Source of the DNA: Ascochyta rabiei
Lineage: Eukaryota; Ascomycota; Dothideomycetes; Pleosporales; Didymellaceae
Direction of reading: 5' to 3'
Assembly (NCBI RefSeq): GCF_004011695.2
Contig: NC_082426.1
Location: 124,001 to 188,000, forward strand
Length of the DNA: 64,000 nt
Made by a program: the position numbers and the translations under genes. Shown here piece after piece: positions 55,582 to 64,000 of the stretch. Under the pieces are notes generated by a model, which was not told the DNA's origin, did not search any database, and worked only from the letters and a program-made list of their open reading frames with translations. Each line of letters begins with the position of its first letter. The first letter of the stretch is position 1.

Positions 55582-57711
55582 ATGGCCGACACGCAGGACC
55601 TGCGCTCAGCCCTGGTCCTCTATGGCTCCGAAACAGGAAACGCCCAGGATGTCGCCCAAGAGATGGGAAGGCTCGCTGAGCGCCTGCGCTTCGACACAGA
55701 AGTCGCAGAATTGAATGCAGTCAGCCTAGTATGTCGGGCGCGATGAGAGTTGCCAAGGCCAGTGGTTGATCCTCTTGCAGAAGCAACTGCTGCACCACCA
55801 CCTCGTTCTCATCTCGATATCCACCACGGGCCAGGGCGACCTGCCGCCGAACAGCCAGCTCTTCTGGAAGGCGCTGCGTAGTGCTCGACTCCGGCCTGGA
55901 TGCTTGCAGCGAATGAGGTTTGCTTCATTTGGACTCGGTGACACCTCGTATCCCAAGTGAGTTCCGCTGTGTTGTGTTGAGATCAGCATTCTGACCTCAT
56001 GTGAAGATACAACTGGGCGCATCGTAAACTCTACAACCGCCTTGTCCAGCTTGGAGCACAGCCAATATGTGACCGTGGCGAGTCTGATGAGCAGCATCCA
56101 GAAGGGTAGGTCAATTATCGGCGTTCTCCATCTTTGACATGGTGTTGCCACTCCTATCCTCGAGTGTACAGTTCATAACGCTCTTGCTATTCCTCGACTC
56201 CTAGGGGTCGTCATAGTCTACAACTAACTATAGACTCTAGCATTGACGGCTCATTCCTCCCATGGACTACAACCTTGCGCCATCGACTTCTCGAAGAGTA
56301 TCCTCTGCCTGAGGGGACAGATCCGATACCGGACAACGTTCTGCTAGACCCTAAATGGCTTCTGGACTATGCAGATAAGAACGACGCAGCAACTGCAGAT
56401 GACCATGCAGTACCACAGACCAACGGCGATACAGTAGACGTCCCATCTGGTGACTTGCTTGACGTTCCTGGCGGCCACACAGCCAACATCACATCGAACG
56501 AGAGAGTGACACCTACAACGCACTGGCAAGATGTGCGCCACCTCACGCTAGACATTGAAGGCTCACATGCCTATGTTCCTGGGGATGTCTTGACAATATA
56601 TCCAAAAAACTTCCCTTCTGACGTAGACCAATTCCTTGCCATCATGGACTGGACACCAATTGCTGACAGGCGCATCCACTTTACGCCGTCCTCCCCAGCC
56701 GTGGCTCCGACCGCCCGCCTTCCGATACCCACCTTCTCTTCCACCAGCACAACAACCCTCCGACAACTTCTCACAAACAACCTTGACATTCTCTCGATCC
56801 CACGACGCTCCTTCTTCGCCCAACTCGCCCACTACACCAATGATGAATTCCATAAAGCACGGCTGCTCGAGTTCACAGACCCAGAGTATATCGATGAGCT
56901 GTACGACTACACGACACGCCCACGTCGCAGCATACTGGAAGTGCTGCAAGAATTCGAGAGTGTAAAAATACCTTGGCAGAGGGTGTGTAGCATCATCCCC
57001 ACCCTACGTGGAAGACAATTCAGTATCGCAAGCGCGATGACCGAGATTCCTGCCACTGAAAGCGGCGACGGGAAGAGCACAAGAGTCGAGTTGCTTATCG
57101 CTATTGTCAAGTATAAGACAGTCATCAAGAGGATCAGACAAGGTGTAGCTACGCGGTACATCGCCAGCTTCAGACCAAGCCAAAAGATCACTGTCTCGTT
57201 GTCACGTGGTGGTCTCGGCGTCACGCAAAAAGAGCTGGAAAGGCCGGTTGTTATGGTTGGACCCGGAACAGGTGTAGCACCTATGCGTGCCCTGATACAG
57301 CAAAGGATGCGATGGCGCAAAGACACCATATCGTCTCACGACACTGCAATAAAGGACCTACTCTTCTTTGGATGCCGGAATGCCGAATCAGACTACTTCT
57401 TCAAAGACGAGTGGAAAGACCTTGTGGAGAAGAATGCGCCTCTTGAGGTTTTTACTGCATTCTCGCGCGACCAGCGGCAGAAAGTCTACGTCCAAGACCT
57501 CGTCCGCCAACAAAGCGCCCTCGTGTATGACGCTCTCGCCAACATGAACGGCATCATATTCATCTGCGGCTCTTCGGGTAGAATGCCGCAAGCGGTGCGC
57601 GAGGCGCTGATTGAAGGGTTTCAGGAGCATGGAGCGATGAAGAGGGACGATGCAGAGGCGTATTTGGCGGGACTGGAGAAGGGAGGGAGGTACAGACAGG
57701 AGACATGGTAG
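55582..57711 (+). CDS. TAH18: NADPH-dependent diflavin oxidoreductase (Tah18/NDOR1)
   Basis: Passes electrons from NADPH to Dre2 for cytosolic Fe-S protein assembly. Exons 55582-55728, 55781-55956, 56007-56105, 56241-57711; 630 aa, all in phase; intron 3 is long (135 nt). FMN domain: ALVLYGSETGNAQDVAQEM, ISTTGQGDLPPNSQLFW, FASFGLGDTSYPKYNWAHRKLYNRL, and the join HPEGIDGSFLPW. FAD domain: IPRRSFFAQLAHYTNDE, RGRQFSIASAM. NADPH domain: MVGPGTGVAPMRALIQQR, LFFGCRNAESDYFFKDEW, SRDQRQKVYVQDLV and IFICGSSGRMPQAVREAL. Length is normal for the family. Confidence 0.94.
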
Positions 57712-57873
57712 ACGCGTGTGAATTACGAACCATCTCTAAGCGGCAGGCGCCAAATAGCCCGAAACTACAGCCGTCTTAGACTTTTCGACGTTTACAACCG
57801 AGCACCAAAATTTCCAGCACACTAGTGTGAACAAGGTATCTTGTAGCCATGTATCAACTCCCACACTACAGAA
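57712..57873. other. 3' flanks of convergent TAH18 and F-box gene
   Basis: 162 bp between convergent stops; shared terminator region, no distinct signal identified. Confidence 0.35.
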
Positions 57874-59361
57874 CTATCCCGCACCCCACCCGAACCCCAA
57901 ATCCGTAACCACGACCCACCCCGCCTCCGCCTCCTCATCAACGAGCAACGGCTCTGCCTCATAAAATCCACGCACATCCCCCGCCACCGACCCAAGCCGC
58001 ACACCCACAGCCTGAAACTCCTGCTGCAGCGCCGCCAGTGCGTCCGGATACCAGCCCAGCGTTGGTCGCCAGTCGCTGAGGACTATGTCGCGCAGGCCTG
58101 TGTGGGTGTGCGGGAGGTTTTGGGCCAGGGCACGGAGGAATGGGGTTGGTGTGTGCGTGTATGAGATTTGCAGAGTCAAGGTTTTCAGGGTGGCGGGTAG
58201 TGCGTGGAGGAATCTCGCGCTGGAGGTGGTGAGGGTTGGATCGGCTGCCGATTCTGTATTGGTTTCTGTATCTGAGACCCCAGGAGGCGTGAAAGGGCCA
58301 ATGTCCAGCGTCTGCAGAGCCGAGTGGGAATGTGTCTTGTCGTCGCTTTGAGATGGGGTGAATAATGTGCTGCAGTCTGCTGCGTCCCAGACCTGCGTGT
58401 CGCGGATGCGGAGGTGCGTCAGGGACGCGCAGTGCATCTCGCAGATGCGAGACACCGCGTCTTTATTCGCGTGCTCCCCGTGCACGGCAGTGTCGGTCTG
58501 CACGGCGAGGTCGTTGGGGTGATGTTCGTATGTGAAGGATTTGAGGGCTTTGATGCCGCGCAGTATAGGCAGGAGGTGTGCTAGGTCGATGTCACTCTCC
58601 CTCAGTGCGAGGGTCTCGAGGTTTGATCCTGTTTCTGCGATGGGATCGCGGTCCGGTAAGAGGCGGGCGACGGGCCATAGGGACCACTGAAATACGCGGT
58701 AGCCTTCGCGTCGCATGACGATGACTTGGGTGAGTTCTAAGGTGCGCAGGGAGGGGATGGTGAGTAAAGGCACGGTGTTCTCGATGCGTAGGGGTCCGTA
58801 GAGCGTCGCTGTTGTAAGCTTGCTGTTGCACAGCGGATTGAAGAATGGACTTAGTGATTTGAACCAGTAGTGGTGGTCGTCCCATAGCCAGGAGTCGCGG
58901 ATCGTGAGGCTCTCGAGGTTCGGCATGAAGAGCAGCAGGACTTCCATGTACCAATAGTCGTCGTTCTTTCCAAACTTGGCAAACTGTTCGGCGAGGTCGG
59001 TGCCCTGTTGGGGAACGACGAGTTGGTTCAGCTTCCGGACTATGTGCGTTTTCTCGATGTTGTCGATGTGGAGGCGTGTTCTGCGCTCTTGGTGCCATAT
59101 TGCCTGCTTCACATGGCTGGCCAGTTTGGGAGACTTGGCGATGGTGCGGAGGAAAAGCTCAGAGTTGCGGCCAGGAAACCCATGGTACAAATGTTCCAGA
59201 GTGAGACGGTGGAGCCGTTGGCTCGCCTGACTGAGGGCGCGCAGACTCTGGAAGTTTTCACAATCCAGATGGTCCACAATTGTGAGGATCAACTCCTCAG
59301 GCAGAAATTCCAGGTGGCTTTTGGCAGCGGCCATATCTGAAGAGACTTCTGGGCCATTCAT
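57874..59361 (-). CDS. F-box protein with leucine-rich C-terminal region
   Basis: Probable substrate receptor of an SCF-type ubiquitin ligase. Single exon, 495 aa. The F-box is at residues 17-60 (LEFLPEELILTIVDHLDCENFQSLRALSQASQRLHRLTLEHLY). The rest contains irregular leucine-rich segments: MPNLESLTIRDSWLWDD, IPSLRTLELTQVIV, NLETLALRESDIDLAHLLPIL, LTHLRIRDTQVW, LQTLDIGPF, LKTLTLQISY, LRDIVLSDWRPTLGWYPD. Fungal genomes carry many fast-evolving copies of this type; no target can be inferred. Start chosen as the first ATG; MAAAKSHLEF ten codons later is an alternative. Confidence 0.85.
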   Translation of the reverse strand: MNGPEVSSDMAAAKSHLEFLPEELILTIVDHLDCENFQSLRALSQASQRLHRLTLEHLYHGFPGRNSELFLRTIAKSPKLASHVKQAIWHQERRTRLHIDNIEKTHIVRKLNQLVVPQQGTDLAEQFAKFGKNDDYWYMEVLLLFMPNLESLTIRDSWLWDDHHYWFKSLSPFFNPLCNSKLTTATLYGPLRIENTVPLLTIPSLRTLELTQVIVMRREGYRVFQWSLWPVARLLPDRDPIAETGSNLETLALRESDIDLAHLLPILRGIKALKSFTYEHHPNDLAVQTDTAVHGEHANKDAVSRICEMHCASLTHLRIRDTQVWDAADCSTLFTPSQSDDKTHSHSALQTLDIGPFTPPGVSDTETNTESAADPTLTTSSARFLHALPATLKTLTLQISYTHTPTPFLRALAQNLPHTHTGLRDIVLSDWRPTLGWYPDALAALQQEFQAVGVRLGSVAGDVRGFYEAEPLLVDEEAEAGWVVVTDLGFGWGAG

Positions 59362-59735
59362 GTGCGGGTTGGGAGGTAGTCAGACATATCACCACTTGCA
59401 TATGAGATGGTATGACAGCGAGAGAGTCTTGCCGCCTTGGTCCGGTCCAGCCAGCCGAGCGAGCTGCCACCATCAAACAGAAGGGTTTGCAGAAAGGAAC
59501 ACAGGTTGTCACTGAGTGGTACAGGTTTGCAGTGTGTCGTAGTCGAACCAGTATTTGGAGGTGGAAGCGGAGGAACTACTGTGCGATTAAGCGCGCTCCA
59601 CGATTAAGCGCGCGCCTGGCTCGTCGCGGCGTCTGCACGTCATCGTCTTTTGACTCCCCACCAAATTCACGAGCTGTCGCCTGCGCAACTGCACGGCTTA
59701 CACCAGCACCCTACTGCAGTGATTCCGGGGACAAA
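59362..59735. promoter_or_regulatory. Divergent promoter of the F-box gene and VMS1
   Basis: 374 bp between divergent starts. It includes a doubled GATTAAGCGCGC near 59584-59611 (two 12-bp copies 17 bp apart). Confidence 0.45.
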
Positions 59736-61749
59736 ATGACGCAGAAAAACGAAGACCTACTACAGCGCCCGCTGTATGGTATGTATTGTGCAACATGTCC
59801 TCTCAAGACCCTTACTTACTTTCGCAGTGTTTGACCTGCCAAAAGAGCTGCTGGCCACGCTCACATACAAGGATCAATCTGGCCGACCGATCGAAGCACC
59901 CAAACCTGAGACACCTACGCCCTCGAGCGAGGCCGGAGAGAGGCCAGATCAGGAAGACGGCGCTGCTGCAAAAGCTACATCATGTAACCTCTGCGCGTTG
60001 AACTTTGCCTCAGTAGCTGAGCAGCGCAAACACGTTCGCTCAGACCTACACGGCTACAACCTGAAACAGAAGACCAAGGGTCAAAAGTCGGTGGGCGAGG
60101 CAGACTTCGAGAAGCTCATTGGCGAGCTGGATGAGAGTATTTCAGGCTCCGAATCTTCCGAGTCGGACGAAGAAGACGAGGATGAGAGTGGCAGGCCGAA
60201 GGACTCGACGCTGAGCGCACTGTTGAAAAAGCAAGCCAAGATCTCGGATCCAGAGTTTGACGAGTTTGCGTCGAGAAAGAAACAGCGTGGGCCTGGTAAT
60301 GCACCTCTGCTCTGGTTCTCGTCGCCGAGACTGCCAGACAACACGTCGCTGGGGATATACCGCGCCATCCTGTCCAATGCGGAGCAGGAAGAAGAGGCAC
60401 ACATCGTAGAGACAATACGAAAAAAGCAGCTCGTTCCTATGCAGCCACCAAAGATCAAGCCTTCCGAGGGCGGCGTACCACTTCCACAGACAGACATTGG
60501 GCCGCACTACTTCCTCAGCATGATCGGCGGCGGGCACTTTGCTGCGATGATAGTCGCCCTGGCGCCAAAAGTGGGCAAAAGTCACACTGGCGTAGATGAG
60601 CGATCAGCTACTGTTGTCGCGCACAAGACCTTCCATCGATACACGACAAGACGCAAGCAGGGTGGTTCGCAGTCGGCAAACGACAACGCAAAAGGCAACG
60701 CCCACTCTGCTGGTTCATCGATACGACGATACAACGAGAACGCGTTGATTCAGGAAGTCCGCGATTTGTTGACGAGCTGGAAGTCAATGATCGACACTGC
60801 TGAACTCATCTTCGTACGCGCAACCGGCGCCACAAATCGACGCACATTGTTCGGGCCATACGAGGGCCAGGTTCTCCGCACGAACGATCCAAGAAATCGT
60901 GGCTTTCCGTTCAGTACCCGACGCGCCACGCAAAAGGAGTTGATGCGTGCATTTGTCGAGCTCACCCGTGTAAAGCAAAGTACCATCGACGAAGCAGCGC
61001 TCGCAGCACTCAACGCACCCCAGCCTGAAGAGATATCGAAGAAGCCAGTAGCGAAGCCCAAGCCGCAGAAGCCCTCGAAGGAGGAAGAGGCCGCAACGCT
61101 ACACACATCTCAGGTCATCCCGTTGATCAGACGCTCGAAAGTGCCAGCTTTGCTCAGTTACCTCAAAACCAACAATGTTCCACCTACTTTCACATTCCTG
61201 CCAGAAAACCACCATACACCTACACCCCTCCACTTGGCTGCTTCACTCAACTCCGCCCCTATTATCTCTGCGCTTCTCACTAAGGCAGGTGCAGATCCTA
61301 CCATCATGAATGATGACGCACGAACACCGTTCACTCTGGCAGGCGATCGGGCAACGCGTGATGCGTTCCGTGTAGCACGGTCCGAACTTGGCGAATCTGC
61401 GTGGGATTGGGAGAGAGCGGGAGTCCCGGCAGCACTGTCAAGAGCAGAAGCCGACAAGCGGGAAGCCCAAGATAAGTCTGAGAAGGCGGCTGAAAGCAAG
61501 GCCGAGGCCGAGCGCAGGAAAGCTGAGACTGAGCGAGTCAGGAAGGAGAGTGAGGCAGCGGACGCAGCCAGAACCACACAACGACTGGGTAAAGGGAAAG
61601 CTCTTGGTGCGTTGCCTGCAAAGACCGGCGCCGAGCTGCGAGAGGAGCAGGCAAGAGGTCTGACCCCAGAGGCTCAAGCACGACTTGAGAGGGAGAGGAG
61701 AGCGAGAGCGGCAGAAGAGCGCATGAAGCGATTTGCTCAGGGCAAGTAA
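59736..61749 (+). CDS. VMS1: Vms1/ANKZF1 peptidyl-tRNA endonuclease of ribosome quality control
   Basis: Releases stalled nascent chains from tRNA on 60S ribosomes and recruits Cdc48. Exons 59736-59778 and 59828-61749; 654 aa. A C2H2-type finger at about residue 67 (CNLCALNF..RKHVRSDLHGYN). The VLRF1 domain follows: MIGGGHFAAMIVALAP, VVAHKTFHRYTTRRKQGGSQSANDN (the Gln of GGSQ is the catalytic residue known for the family), AHSAGSSIRRYNENALIQEV, and FVRATGATNRRTLFGPYEG. Two ankyrin-like repeats (TPLHLAASLNSAPIISALLT; ARTPFTLAGDRATRDAFRVA). A long coiled region ends in RRARAAEERMKRFAQ, which resembles a VCP-interacting motif. All expected parts are present. Confidence 0.94.
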
Positions 61750-61767
61750 TATTCGTGTTACTGCTCG

Positions 61768-62742
61768 TCACCCTTCCATACCTTGGACGCCTCTCGCCAG
61801 GTCCTCGCACCCGGCGCAGAACCCAAACGTATTCGCAGCATTATACTCCCAGCACTCCTGCGCGTATCCCGGGCTACTTGTGCCGCATCCATCACTCAAC
61901 AACACACAATCATACCCTTTGCTAAATGCATCTGTCAGCGTGCCCCCGACGCACTGATCCGTGTTGACGCCCGCAAAAAGCAGTGTCGTGATACCTTCCG
62001 TCTCGAGAAACGCCTGCAACGGTGTTGTAGTACCCCAGAGACCAGACATGCGATTCTTATGAATCCACACATCAGGCCTACATTCCAACTGTGCTCCCTC
62101 CTCATACGCTCTCCTCAGAGGACCGTACAGATCCGCGTTCCACGAGTCCCGCATCAGCAACCTCCCACCCTCGACCTCCTCCCCACTCTCAAGTTTGACA
62201 GAACCCATATGCGCGCCAATCCCTTTGTACGCACTCCTCCCCTCACGCACCTTCCCGTGCTTATCCACGCCAACACTATTCTCCACCTCACCCCCCGCCA
62301 CCACATCAGCGCTATGCTCAGCATCATGCGGGATGCTGTAGAATCCAAACGCCCTCATCACCCCCGCTGGCATGTCGCGCACTTCATCGTCCGTTAAGCC
62401 CCAATTCACCCATAGAATCCGTATACCTGCTTTCCGCGCGGCGGGGATCGCGTGTGTGAGTAATCGGTTGCACGCTTTGTGGCCAGGACCGTTGGCGTCG
62501 CGGCCTAGGGCGGGCGAGAGGAAGAAGTTCTGCATATCGATGATGACGAGTGCGGATTTCGCGGGCGAGATGGAAATCGGGCTCGTTGTGGTTTGCAGAG
62601 TGAGTCGTGAGGTGGCAGATGGGGCGGAGGGGCTGTCTGGGTGCGTGAGGTCAAACCCAGTGGCTGAGGAGTGCAACCAGAAGTTGGATGTCGAGCCGAC
62701 CAGGGCTTTGCGGTGGGGTGATTTGGGGATGGTGGAGGACAT
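61768..62742 (-). CDS. Isochorismatase-like cysteine hydrolase
   Basis: Member of the isochorismatase superfamily, whose members hydrolyse ether or amide bonds. Single exon, 324 aa. Catalytic triad residues visible: Asp in SALVIIDMQNFFLSPALG, Lys in VWIHKNRMSGLW, Cys in LLFAGVNTDQCVGGTLTDAFSKGYDCVLLSDGCGT (with the usual non-proline cis bond before it). An extra 60-residue N-terminal segment and an insert (DAEHSADVVAGGEVENSV) make it longer than the bacterial enzymes, common in fungi. It ends 18 bp from the VMS1 stop (convergent). Substrate not determined. Confidence 0.9.
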   Translation of the reverse strand: MSSTIPKSPHRKALVGSTSNFWLHSSATGFDLTHPDSPSAPSATSRLTLQTTTSPISISPAKSALVIIDMQNFFLSPALGRDANGPGHKACNRLLTHAIPAARKAGIRILWVNWGLTDDEVRDMPAGVMRAFGFYSIPHDAEHSADVVAGGEVENSVGVDKHGKVREGRSAYKGIGAHMGSVKLESGEEVEGGRLLMRDSWNADLYGPLRRAYEEGAQLECRPDVWIHKNRMSGLWGTTTPLQAFLETEGITTLLFAGVNTDQCVGGTLTDAFSKGYDCVLLSDGCGTSSPGYAQECWEYNAANTFGFCAGCEDLARGVQGMEG

Positions 62743-63586
62743 TGTCTCTTCTGTTGTTCCTCTTGTTGCGTGGAATGTTTTTTTTTTTCGCAGCGGTTAG
62801 GGAACCGATATCCGGACGTTCAAATCACAAGACGTATCGCGCTCGAAAACGAATCTGAGGCGTATAGAGCTCCTTTATATGCTGTCTATCACAACCCTAC
62901 AAGATAGGAATTCCCGGATAAGGAAGGAGATCTGGTCGTTCCCGTCGCGGGGTAGCTGTGCGTATCTCCGAATCTACCTGTTACGTGTTGTAGACTTATC
63001 TTTGGCCCGCGGAAGATAGATTGAAGTTATGAGAGAACGCAGTCCATGTCGTGACCAAGGGCGAGCTTGATCCATGCGGTATGGTAACACTTGAGGACGC
63101 TCGAATAAGTCGCGATCAAAAGTAGACTACGCAGAGTTCTATCTTTGGGAACCGCAGTATATCAAGTGAGGAGTGTGACAGGATATCACTATGAACGTGA
63201 TACTGCCATATAGCTAGAGAATCTAAGGCTCTCACGTCTCCTGTTGCCGTATAGCCAGATCACGCACACATCAACTACTCATTCGAGAGATCTGGTAAGC
63301 ACAGCTTTCCTAAGCCATCACATTGTTGTCCATGTCTTCCGCAGTCAAGAATTCGTGAATGCCAATAAGGATATGCACAACTGACGCCACAAATGTGTAG
63401 GTTGGCGATCGGGGATCCGCTCACACGAGCGACATCATCGAAAGGACGCCAAGGCCGCCGCAAAGCCGAGGTCGGTTAACCTTTGACATGAGCTCCGATG
63501 CTATCCCCACTCTCGCCAGCACCGTTCCTTTGACAGCCATTGCTCTTCTCCTTCACATCAAGTGGTAAGAGCAAGGAAACGTCAAC
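62743..63586. promoter_or_regulatory. Divergent intergenic region upstream of the hydrolase and ETF-beta
   Basis: 844 bp. T-run (10 T) near 62781 just upstream of the hydrolase start. No gene supported in the rest. Confidence 0.4.
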
Positions 63587-64000
63587 ATGTCTGGCTTGAG
63601 GATTTTGGTGCCCGTCAAGCGGGTCATTGACTACGCGGTAAGCCTCCACCCTCGCGACTATGCGCACAGTCTGCTTGTCATGCGTACTCAGCGCAAGGGC
63701 AAGCGCACTGCCAACATGGACATCACCTGATACGTTACAAGCGGCATGATCGGGGGCGTCGAATTTCAATTCACTGACGCCACACAGGTCAAACCCCGTG
63801 TCAACCGCGCCCAAACCGCCGTCGAAACCGCGAACGTCAAGCACTCAATGAACCCCTTCGACGAGCTCTCCATCGAGGAAGCCGTGCGTCTGCGCGAGAA
63901 GAAAACGACCCCCGTCGAGGAAATCGTCGCCTTCAGCGCCGGGCCCCCCAAAGCCCAGGACATCCTGCGCACCGCCATGGCCATGGGCGCCGACCGGGGC
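63587..64000 (+). CDS. CIR1: Electron-transfer flavoprotein beta subunit, 3' end outside window
   Basis: Mitochondrial matrix flavoprotein subunit passing electrons from acyl-CoA dehydrogenases to ETF-QO. Exons 63587-63637 and 63788 to beyond 64000; the 150-nt intron is long for this window, and the join is phase 0. The product begins [17 protein letters not shown], then [66 protein letters not shown]. This is the classic N-terminal half of ETF-beta, including the N-P-F-D/E motif. The symbol follows the yeast name. The C-terminal two thirds are not in view. Confidence 0.93.

Noticed and set aside
1..64000. tRNA, rRNA or CRISPR features
   Set aside because: No A-box/B-box pairs with cloverleaf arms, rRNA blocks or spaced direct repeats were recognised by eye.

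Overview
The window is nuclear DNA of a filamentous ascomycete. Genes are compact and lie on both strands. Introns are short (mostly 48-80 nt), with GT..AG borders and CTAAC/CTGAC-like branch sites. The gene families include fungal Zn2Cys6 regulators, HET and NACHT-ankyrin proteins, a P450 and an ATX2/ZIP-type transporter. The set looks most like a Dothideomycete (Pleosporales-like), but that placement is inference, not proof. All exon joins below were worked out by hand from reading frame, splice signals and family sequence; no database search was run.

Layout. 1-1786: 3' part of the mRNA 3'-end processing factor PFS2. 2213-18433 is an accessory-looking stretch: a C45 (isopenicillin N acyltransferase-like) hydrolase, two divergently transcribed Zn2Cys6 regulators, a NACHT-ankyrin (NLR-like) protein, a P450, a small unrecognised gene found only by splicing, and an ENT nucleoside transporter. 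18827-36807 is core: IWR1, SGF73 (SAGA), ITC1 (ISWI complex), ALG8, the four-RRM protein MRN1/NRD1, MED20 and a GH47 mannosidase. 37432-42176 is a second variable stretch: a decayed HET gene and a T5orf172 (GIY-YIG-like) gene carrying an in-frame TGA. 44005-48491: ADE8, HAT1 and a ZIP transporter.

48881-52410 is repeat-rich. A 53-bp inverted pair at 48943 and 51551 brackets an apparently intact AIM9-like phosphotransferase gene and a membrane-protein fragment. Beyond it lie a degenerate telomere-like minisatellite and A/T-rich simple sequence. 53279-64000 returns to core: a two-RRM/RG-rich protein, TAH18, an F-box protein, VMS1, an isochorismatase-like hydrolase and the 5' end of the electron-transfer flavoprotein beta subunit.

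Functional themes: RNA polymerase II and chromatin (PFS2, IWR1, SGF73, ITC1, MED20, HAT1), ER glycan handling (ALG8, GH47), Fe-S/flavin electron transfer (TAH18, ETF-beta) and self/non-self or defence-type proteins (HET, NACHT-ANK). The least explained items are the bracketed phosphotransferase segment, the spliced 84-residue protein at 16535-16925, and the stop codon in the T5orf172 gene.
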